Assembly: GCA_025642075.2 (NCBI GenBank)
Contig: JAODUO010001191.1
Location: 135,001 to 199,000, forward strand
Origin: Ridgeia piscesae
Taxonomy: Eukaryota; Annelida; Polychaeta; Sabellida; Siboglinidae
Length of the DNA: 64,000 nt
Direction: 5' to 3'
The notes under the pieces were generated by a model, which did no database searches, was not told the DNA's origin, and saw only the letters and a list, made by a program, of their open reading frames with translations. Positions 1 through 64,000 of the stretch are shown here, piece by piece (within the stretch, counting starts at the first letter, position 1; each line of letters starts with the position of its first letter). The position numbers and the translations under genes were made by a program.

Positions 1-2918
1 CTGGTGCTGTGTTGTTTCAGCGAGGTGACGAAGGATGTCGGTCTATCTGGTGCTGTGTTGTTTCAGCGAGGTGACGAAGGATGTCGGTCTATCTGGTGCT
101 GTGTTGTTTCAGCGAGGTGACGAAGGATGTCGGTCTATCTGGTGCTGTGTTGTTTCAGCGAGGTGACGAAGGATGTCGGTCTATCTGGTGCTGTGTTGTT
201 TCAGCGAGGTGACGAAGGATGTCGGTCTATCTGGTGCTGTGTTGTTTCAGCGAGGTGACGAAGGATGTCGGTCTATCTGGTGCTGTGTTGTTTCAGCGAG
301 GTGACGAAGGATGTCGGTCTATCTGGTGCTGTGTTGTTTCAGCGAGGTGACGAAGGATGTCGGTCTATCTGGTGCTGTGTTGTTTCAGCGAGGTGACGAA
401 GGATGTCGGTCTATCTGGTGCTGTGTTGTTTCAGCGAGGTGACGAAGGATGTCGGTCTATCTGGTGCTGTGTTGTTTCAGCGAGGTGACGAAGGATGTCG
501 GTCTATCTGGTGCTGTGTTGTTTCAGCGAGGTGAGAAGGATGTCGGTCTATCTGGTGCTGTGTTGTTTCAGCGAGGTGACGAAGGATGTCGGTCTATCTG
601 GTGCTGTGTTGTTTCAGCGAGGTGACGAAGGATGTCGGTCTATCTGGTGCTGTGTTGTTTCAGCGAGGTGACGAAGGATGTCGGTCTATCTGGTGCTGTG
701 TTGTTTCAGCGAGGTGACGAAGGATGTCGGTCTATCTGGTGCTGTGTTGTTTCAGCGAGGTGACGAAGGATGTCGGTCTATCTGGTGCTGTGTTGTTTCA
801 GCGAGGTGACGAAGGATGTCGGTCTATCTGGTGCTGTGTTGTTTCAGCGAGGTGACGAAGGATGTCGGTCTATCTGGTGCTGTGTTGTTTCAGCGAGGTG
901 ACGAAGGATGTCGGTCTATCTCGTGCTGTGTTGTTTCAGCGAGGTGACGAAGGATGTCGGTCTATCTCGTGCTGTGTTGTTTCAGCGAGGTGACGAAGGA
1001 TGTCGGTCTATCTGGTGCTGTGTTGTTTCAGCGAGGTGACGAAGGATGTCGGTCTATCTGGTGCTGTGTTGTTTCAGCGAGGTGAGAAGGATGTCGGTCT
1101 ATCTGGTGCTGTGTTGTTTCAGCTGAGGTGACGAAGGATGTCGGTCTATCTGGTGCTGTGTTGTTTCAGCGAGGTGACGAAGGATGTCGGTCTATCTGGT
1201 GCTGTGTTGTTTCAGCGAGGTGACGAAGGATGTCGGTCTATCTGGTGCTGTGTTGTTTCAGCGAGGTGACGAAGGATGTCGGTCTATCTGGTGCTGTGTT
1301 GTTTCAGCGAGGTGACGAAGGATGTCGGTCTATCTGGTGCTGTGTTGTTTCAGCGAGGTGACGAAGGATGTCGGTCTATCTGGTGCTGTGTTGTTTCAGC
1401 GAGGTGACGAAGGATGTCGGTCTATCTGGTGCTGTGTTGTTTCAGCGAGGTGACGAAGGATGTCGGTCTATCTGGTGCTGTGTTGTTTCAGCGAGGTGAC
1501 GAAGGATGTCGGTCTATCTGGTGCTGTGTTGTTTCAGCGAGGAATGACGAAGGATGTCGGTCTATCTGGTGCTGTGTTGTTTCAGCGAGGTGACGAAGGA
1601 TGTCGGTCTATCTGGTGCTGTGTTGTTTCAGCGAGGTGACGAAGCATGTGGTCTATCTGGTGCTGTGTTGTTTCAGCGAGGTGACGAAGGATGTCGGTCT
1701 ATCTGGTGCTGTGTTGTTTCAGCGAGGTGACGAAGGATGTCGGTCTATCTGGTGCTGTGTTGTTTCAGCGAGGTGACGAAGGATGTCGGTCTATCTGGTG
1801 CTGTGTTGTTTCAGCGAGGTGACGAAGCATGTCGGTCTATCTGGTGCTGTGTTGTTTCAGCGAGGTGACGAAGGATGTCGGTCTATCTGGTGCTGTGTTG
1901 TTTCAGCGAGGTGACGAAGGATGTCGGTCTATCTGGTGCTGTGTTGTTTCAGCGAGGTGACGAAGGATGTCGGTCTATCTGGTGCTGTGTTGTTTCAGCG
2001 AGGTGACGAAGGATGTCGGTCTATCTGGTGCTGTGTTGTTTCAGTGAGGTGACGAAGGATGTCGGTCTATCTGGTGCTGTGTTGTTTCAGCGAGGTGACG
2101 AAGCATGTCGGTCTATCTGGTGCTGTGTTGTTTCAGCGAGGTGACGAAGGATGTCGGTCTATCTGGTGCTGTGTTGTTTCAGCGAGGTGACGAAGGATGT
2201 CGGTCTATCTGGTGCTGTGTTGTTTCAGCGAGGTGACGAAGGATGTCGGTCTATCTGGTGCTGTGTTGTTTCAGCGAGGTGATGAAGCATGTCGGTCTAT
2301 CTGGTGCTGTGTTGTTTCAGCGAGGTGATGAAGCATGTCGGTCTATCTGGTGCTGTGTTGTTTCAGTGAGGTGACGAAGGATGTCGGTCTATCTGGTGCT
2401 GTGTTGTTTCAGCGAGGTGACGAAGGATGTCGGTCTATCTGGTGCTGTGTTGTTTCAGCGAGGTGACGAAGGATGTCGGTCTATCTGGTGCTGTGTTGTT
2501 TCAGTGAGGTGACGAAGGATGTCGGTCTATCTGGTGCTGTGTTGTTTCAGCGAGGTGATGAAGCATGTCGGTCTATCTGGTGCTGTGTTGTTTCAGCGAG
2601 GTGACGAAGGATGTCGGTCTATCTGGTGCTGTGTTGTTTCAGCGAGGTGACGAAGGATGTCGGTCTATCTGGTGCTGTGTTGTTTCAGCGAGGTGACGAA
2701 GGATGTCGGTCTATCTGGTGCTGTGTTGTTTCAGTGAGGTGACGAAGGATGTCGGTCTATCTGGTGCTGTGTTGTTTCAGTGAGGTGACGAAGGATGTCG
2801 GTCTATCTGGTGCTGTGTTGTTTCAGCGAGGTGACGAAGGATGTCGGTCTATCTGGTGCTGTGTTGTTTCAGCGAGGTGACGAAGGATGTCGGTCTATCT
2901 GGTGCTGTGTTGTTTCAG
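1..2918 (+). repeat. 46-bp minisatellite built on a 3' splice site (about 63 copies)
   Basis: Head-to-tail units containing GTGTTGTTTCAG then CGAGGTGACGAAG. The last unit runs directly into exon D1, whose first bases are CGAGGTGATGAAG, so each unit copies the acceptor and 13 exon bases. Units are nearly identical; variants are single-base changes and a few 1-2 base indels. Exon-like GATGAAG variants and CAGTGAGG variants cluster in the last 900 bases. The array continues off the left edge. Confidence 0.97.
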
Positions 2919-31199
<28,281 letters not shown>

Positions 31200-31270
31200 G
31201 ACGGTCGCCAAAGTCCGACCGATCGCATGCCTTATCTCCCGGCTGATTCGCTGCAGTCGATCATGTGATG

Positions 31271-31276
31271 AATAAA
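31271..31276 (+). promoter_or_regulatory. Polyadenylation signal of the dynein gene
   Basis: AATAAA, 72 bases after the stop codon, is the first canonical hexamer downstream. A further AATAAA at about 31994 could give a longer 3' UTR. Confidence 0.6.
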
Positions 31277-32179
31277 TATCTATGACTAGTAAAGTTGATA
31301 TGTATGATGGATCTGATTTAGAGGTACAGTCGCCTGTTGTGAAAATGTACTCTGGTTTCGCAGGCGAGCGAAGACTGTGATAGAATCCCCCAGTGCTTCA
31401 GGAACTTTGATGCCTCATCAGCATTTCACCAGTTAACCGACAGTCACGCTTCACAAAACCCACAAACATGGAATATGGTCGCAGTTGAAAAATACAAAAA
31501 CATCGCAAAGACTTTGTTGAATTTTACAGTGAGCCTGGGTCTGTCGGCGCCACTGGGTGTTGGAAAATTAATAATATTTGCGCATATCTTCAGCAATTGG
31601 ATCGTTAAAGTGTCCTTCCTTAGCTAACTGGTCTATGTTGATCCTTGCTATGACGGTGACAGTTATGCTCCTGTAATGTACTTTGAGTTTTTGCATCACT
31701 CACACACAAGACGATTTTCCGTATAAAACAGTAAAGCATATATTTTGTAGGTGAGATAGTATATATTTTATGGGTTTTACAGTTGCATGCAGGACACGAG
31801 CCATCGGATTATAATGAGATGGTGACTTAACATTCACCAGGTACCAACACAGGGGTAGAAAGTATGTATTAGAGTATATTTTGTTTGTTATAGGATTTGG
31901 GGGATTTTAAAATGTTGCAGTTTACAGTATGTGTATGGTTTCAGTTTAAAGTAATAACAAATATTCCCTAGCCTGTGCTGTTTTGTTTCGTCAATAAAGA
32001 GGATGAGAGTAATATTAATTCGGGGAATTATTTATTAATTATTGTATATGTGTACCATTTTAACCTGTTTTAGTTGTGTTTTACCCTGTAAATTTGAATG
32101 TTTGCGTGAGAACCTTGTTCTAAGCTTGACCGTGCACACATATGTGCACATATATGAAGTTATATGTACTTGATGCCTA
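31277..32179. other. Intergenic, 3' side of the dynein gene
   Basis: AT-rich sequence without convincing coding potential; the proximal part may be dynein 3' UTR. Confidence 0.6.
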
Positions 32180-32204
32180 TATATATAGTATATATATATG
32201 TATA

Positions 32205-32302
<98 letters not shown>

Positions 32303-32325
32303 CATGCATACATGCATATGTATAT
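32180..32325. repeat. (TA)n microsatellite
   Basis: (TA)n with TATGTATA interruptions, intergenic. Confidence 0.95.
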
Positions 32326-32816
32326 AGATGTTGACAAAAATTGATCGAAACAGTGGAGAGCGTTCTCTCTAGGTCGTACCAGCCTGTGATAGCAACAACA
32401 ACTTGACTTGTATTATGCTTATTTGAAAACGTGTACACTCTGGTTTTGCCGTATCGCTGTGGCTGCCACGTCACATGCACAGACAGGATCTTTGGAGTGG
32501 TCCAAACGGAATGTCTCGACTATCAGGACAACCACGATTATAAATCTAAGTTTGTTATGTAAATGCGGGTGGAGCAAGTGGAAATAAAGTCAGCTTGACC
32601 GTTTGTGCACACTTCAGATTTGTTTTGTCTTTAATAGAGAGCAAATCTGTCCTTTATGAATGGTGGGGAACAGGGCTTTATGCAGAGACCCGCCCACCCG
32701 CACACCCATCCACACATCCATCCACCCACACGTCCACCCATCATTTGGACGGGTAAAACCCATTGTGGGCAGGTAAGGTCTTCCAAAACCATTTTCAGTT
32801 ATGCCTTATTGTAGTC

Positions 32817-33130
32817 CATGACCTATTAACTGACTAGTCTATATGTGTCCACCAAAACGTGTGTGACTGGCACAAATGTAGTCCTACATGAAGCCCTGGG
32901 AATTCTTACCGTGGGGGAAACATGGGATGCAAACGGTCCACAGAGGATGACAAGCACCCTAACAGTGACCCCCACCCTCTGTGCACCCTAACAGTGACCC
33001 CCACCCTCTGTGTTGGTGTAGAAAGGGCGGCTTGTAATGTTCTAAAAAAGGCTGACTAACTTAACAAGACCTCGTATGATGATGACATCATGACCACAAA
33101 ATATACAGACTAGTCAGTTAATAGACCATT
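32817..33130. mobile_element. Possible small inverted-repeat element (about 314 bp)
   Basis: 32817-32846 and 33101-33130 are inverted copies (about 25 of 30 bases) sharing CTATTAACTGACTAGTCT. This suggests a MITE-like element. Its interior contains a 31-bp tandem duplication at 32947-33013 (CACCCTAACAGTGACCCC). No target-site duplication was identified. Confidence 0.45.
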
Positions 33131-33374
33131 GTTTTGAAGCATGGCAAACGCTTACAATTGCTTCCATTTCTCCAAATCGAATTCTCATAAATGCAGCAGT
33201 CATTGATTCTGCCCACCACTTTATCAAAACCTAACATTTAATCACTTTCTGACTGAAAAACTCACCAATTCGTAATAAAAGCATCAAATATATTATGGCA
33301 AAAATGGAACAGTCCGGCCAAAACTCTCCAGGGCCAGTTGTGACAGCCTGAGAACAGGACGCGACACAGGGATG

Positions 33375-33585
33375 TTGGTGCAGGGCCAGCTACTTCACCA
33401 ATCATGTGACTGCGGCCACTTGACCATAATCCCGGTTCTGCACCCCTCTGGGTGTCAAGCCAGGATTTTCACGCGACCGGACGTGATCCTTGGCCAGCTA
33501 TTTGATCAATGGACATGCCTGCAGCCACATATCCAGAATCCCAGGTTTGAACCCATCTTGGTGTCAAGCCAACGCTTTTGAGATG
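33375..33585. repeat. Two-copy degenerate repeat (about 105 bp unit)
   Basis: GGCCAGCTACTTCACCAATC...GGTGTCAAGCCA at 33384-33463 recurs as GGCCAGCTATTTGATCAATG...GGTGTCAAGCCA at 33492-33571. The second copy has GGTTTGAACCC, reminiscent of a Pol III B box, so a decayed SINE pair is possible. Confidence 0.55.
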
Positions 33586-34452
33586 CTAACTGTCTGTCAT
33601 TTATAATGTCAACCTTTTAGACATTTGTTAAGAAATTTAAAATGTATACGTTCATCACATATGTAAACAATTTTGCAGTAACTGGATTACAAAACATCCA
33701 AGTGAAAAATAGTGAAAGTATGGTTGTATTATAATGTACTACACTTGAACATAATTTCTGTTTTACAAGTTTATATATTAATATTGTTTGTGCTGCATCC
33801 ACTTACTGGGACATTGTGTAATGTTTTTATAATTTTTGGTCAGAGGTATATAATCACAAGATTTTTCTTCAGTATGCTCCTTTTTTCGAACATAATAAGA
33901 ATATTATGTACTAAATATCAGTATCATGTAGTTTGTTGGGAAAAATAAACATTATTATGGTGGAGAAATGGGGCTGGTTGGTGGGTGACGTGCTTCTTTA
34001 TTCCTGCTGGAGACAAAGATGACACAGAGCAGGGAAGTTGTTATTCCTACGACTCTAGGCTGATTGGATAGATTCACTTCCCCTGCCCCAGGGAACAAGT
34101 TATGATTGGGCAGCTACCCCTGCAGAAAGGTGTAGATAGCGACTCCCAGAGGGTGTAGATCCCCGGGGACCCTGTCCACCTGTCATGATTGCTTAGTCAC
34201 TGCCCACAGAGAGGAATGTCCTGGAGGCACCCTGTGACCCTGCACTCACATGTTGTTGTTGTTGTAGTTGTTGTATCTGGCACAAACCACACACAGTGTT
34301 AAACACTATGCCACAATGAGTCGAGGAAACACAATGGATATTATGTTGCTTTAATAGACCAATCACACATCATCACATCATTACAGGAAAACAAAACGCT
34401 TCAGCCATTACGTCAGGTTGTTAACCACATTAAGGTGCCGTACTTGTGCCCC
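33586..34452. other. Intergenic unique sequence
   Basis: AT-rich, then mixed sequence with a short (TTG)n at 34252-34275; no gene seen. Confidence 0.65.
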
Positions 34453-35178
34453 GACACCACACCGCTGGCACCACATACCACACCGCTGGCACCACATACC
34501 ACACCGCTGGCACCACACACCACACGGCTGGCACCACACACCACACCGCTGGCACCACATACCACACCGCTGGCACCACATACCACACCGCTGGCACCAC
34601 ATACCACACCGCTGGCACCACATACCACACCGCTGGCACCACACACCACACCGCTGGCACCACATACCACACCGCTGGCACCACACACCACACCGCTGGC
34701 ACCACACACCACACCGCTGGCACCACACCACACGGGCTGGCACCACACCGCTGGCACCACACACCACACCACTGGCACCACACCACCCCGCTGGCACCAC
34801 ATACCACACCGCTGGCACCACATACCACACCGCTGGCACCACATACCACACGGCTGGCACCACATCCACACCGCTGGCACCACACACCACACCACTGGCA
34901 CCACACCACCCCGCTGGCACCACATACCACACCGCTGGCACCACATACCACACGGCTGGCACCACATACCACACCGCTGGCACCACATACCACACCGCTG
35001 GCACCACACACCACCCCGCTGGCACCACACACCACCCCGCTGGCAGACACCACCCCGCTGGCACCACACACCACCCCGCTGGCACCAGACACCACCCCGC
35101 TGGCACCAGACACCACCCCGCTGGCACCAGACACCACCCCGCTGGCACCACACACCACCCCGCTGGCAGACACCACCA
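34453..35178. repeat. 21-bp minisatellite (about 34 copies)
   Basis: Units of ACCACACCGCTGGCACCACA with T/C variation, passing to ACCACCCCGCTGGCACC at the right end. All frames are open on both strands because the unit is 21 bp, giving spurious 250-315-residue frames. Intergenic. Confidence 0.97.
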
Positions 35179-36587
35179 GTCACCCCAACAAACACGGGCG
35201 AATCAAACGACTGCAGAACAGAACACACACACTCTGTATAAACTCTTGTACCCCGATGTAACATTCCCTCCCATGTTTCTGATCTCCCGTCTGTTTCTTG
35301 ATTCCACAAGCACATACCTTACCTCACTTCACCACACCACACCACACCACACATTTTCTGGATAACAAAGAGCAACGACGCATATATGAGGCGAAAAATA
35401 TGCAAACATCGCTTAGGTACGATAAAGACAACTACTTGTGAAAGATATGTAATAATCACGATATTAATATAATGTACGAAGCTAATCGAAATGACACTTG
35501 GATTATGAACACACATGCCAGAGTGAAGTCATTACATTCAGATTAATCTGCACAGTGTTATAAAGACGTCTAAGTCTTACGTCCGCCACCATTACTGTTG
35601 CCAGGCTGGTGCAATCCCTTGTCTACCAAATTTCCTGTCCACTTATACAAAGATATATTCATGTAAATACAATACAAACAACACATTCCTACACACTGCC
35701 TGACATCCAAGTCGATAGAACAGTTCACCCGCAGCACTGCAGTCTAGATATAGTGTTTAGCACCTTCTGAGAAGCGGACTAAGAACGCACTGGCCAGAAA
35801 CAAAGTAGACGGGGTGTAAAGAAACCCAACACCTCCACATGACTCTACAGACACACGTGGCTCTACAGACACACAAAACTCTACAGACACACAACGCAGT
35901 AACAGTGCACAAGAAGCTTTCGAGAAGTCGTGATACACATTTCCCCACGTCACGCATCAAATCAACGACTGTAGTACACCACAAACAAACACACACTGCT
36001 AGACTATGTTTTTGCAACCACATATACTCTGGTTTCATGTTTTTCTCACTCAAGCCACACCCCAAACGATGGTCCACAATTATCCTCTCACTTTTCACTC
36101 GTAACAAATATCCCGAGTCAAGCACTGAAGCATTCAGTCTAGCCAGTGAACAACTTACTACTCGCTCTCACTCTTCATGACCTTGACCTTGAACTCAATC
36201 ACCACATGACCTTCACCTTTCAACAGGACAGCCATCCCTCTGTGTACCACAGCACTCAATCGCACTGGTTATTTGCTCACACACAAAAAAATCACAATAC
36301 CAACTTAGGAAATACTGCTAAGGAATTACATCTACCAAAGATAAATAGTTTACATTTTTCTGGTTACATTGGCAGATTTTAAAATACAGCGATACACATC
36401 TGCAGTAAGAAATGGAGGCGCCAACATTAATCGACGACCTCAACCTTGTTAATAACGACGCTTAATATAAGAATGAACCACGTGAAATATAATATATATA
36501 TATACAGAATTATGACGGTGAAACAGGCATTGCCGTGATGTTAGCCGATGTCATTTCAGTGACTGACGAAACGAACGTGAAATGCAC
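35179..36587. other. Intergenic / probable NBR1 3' UTR
   Basis: Contains a short (ACCAC)n at 35330-35352 and three copies of a 16-bp CTCTACAGACACAC motif at 35842-35893. The right part should hold the NBR1 3' UTR, but I found no clear AATAAA on the minus strand. Confidence 0.55.
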
Positions 36588-63572
<26,985 letters not shown>

Positions 63573-63905
63573 CTGTCACATATGTCACGTGTGTCATATA
63601 TGTCACATTCCATCTGTCAATTGTCATACGTGTCATCTATCACACATGTCACCTGTCATATGTGTCATCTATCACACATGTCACATGTGTCACCAGAATC
63701 ACATGTCACCAGAATGACTGGTCACATAGTCACCAGGATGACATGTCAGTTGTCATGTGTGTCACCAGAATGACACATATGTCACGTGTGTCACCACAAT
63801 GACATATCACATGTGCCACCAGAAAGACATGACATCTGTTACAAATAACAAATAACGCTTGTCACCAGAGTCACATGTCACACCTGTCAAATGAGTCACC
63901 ACCAT
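63573..63905 (-). repeat. Degenerate TGTCAC repeat at the acceptor of exon N1
   Basis: Dense TGTCACATGTGTCACC-like words (GTGACA in the NBR1 sense) from the acceptor outward, including CACCAGAATGACATGTCA copies at 63690-63830. Exon N1 itself begins GTGACATGG. Confidence 0.85.
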
Positions 63906-64000
63906 GCAATATACAAACTGGCAAACAGTCAGATCTGGTTAACTCTGGTTGACAGGTCACTGCAGTAATGCAGCCACCTTGCAAATTGCATTTAGGACCA

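Noticed and set aside
34408..35365. Six overlapping frames of 247-315 residues on both strands
   Set aside because: By-products of the 21-bp intergenic satellite; Cys/Trp- or His/Thr-rich repeats without a start or domain context.

Overview
The window is animal nuclear DNA: two multi-exon genes with conserved protein families, canonical GT-AG introns, a tRNA-derived SINE, foldback elements, and a very heavy load of minisatellites and microsatellites. No bacterial-type genes, operons, tRNA, rRNA or CRISPR were seen. The proteins are clearly metazoan. The lineage cannot be fixed from sequence alone: an invertebrate such as a cephalochordate (amphioxus) or a marine lophotrochozoan fits best, and the habit of minisatellites sitting on exon-intron junctions recalls what I remember being described in amphioxus genes.

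Layout. Positions 1-31199 (+ strand) hold the 3' part of an axonemal dynein heavy chain gene, closest to DNAH7: 24 exons encoding about 1,444 residues from the stalk coiled coil through the microtubule-binding domain, AAA5, AAA6 and the C-terminal domain to the stop codon. All exon phases join without a break. A polyA signal lies 72 bases past the stop. Positions 31277-36587 are intergenic and repeat-rich. Positions 36588-63572 (- strand) hold a convergent NBR1 (selective autophagy receptor) gene: 18 exons encoding about 992 residues, with ZZ zinc finger, coiled coil, four-tryptophan (FW/NBR1) domain, LC3-interacting motif and C-terminal UBA. Its PB1-coding 5' end lies beyond position 64000. 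The two genes have unrelated jobs (ciliary motility and cargo autophagy) and are simply tail-to-tail neighbours.

Repeats. At least a dozen minisatellites (unit lengths 21-60 bp, up to about 116 copies) and as many microsatellites fill the introns, roughly a third or more of the window. The largest arrays are at 1-2918 (46 bp), 7370-10346 (60 then 32 bp), 20318-22421 (42 bp), 38316-39773 (C-rich), 40045-46662 (57 bp), 48484-52384 (40 bp) and 60615-61836 (32 bp). Long open frames inside these arrays are by-products of unit lengths and composition, not genes.

Main observation. Several arrays are built from the exon-intron junction itself: the 46-bp array reproduces a 3' splice site plus the first exon bases about 63 times just upstream of the true exon; the 7370 and 23354 arrays reproduce the 5' splice site of the exon they follow; weaker versions occur at 10616 and at 63572 in NBR1. 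Every unit therefore carries a decoy splice site, and in the first 420 bases of the 7370 array the decoys are in frame. Other points of interest are a candidate 15-nt microexon (26471-26485), a GC-AG intron, an exon sandwiched between complementary (CA)n and (TG)n tracts (28843-29020), a TIR-bearing element (56462-57186), and a foldback element with a 14-bp target-site duplication (60088-60296).
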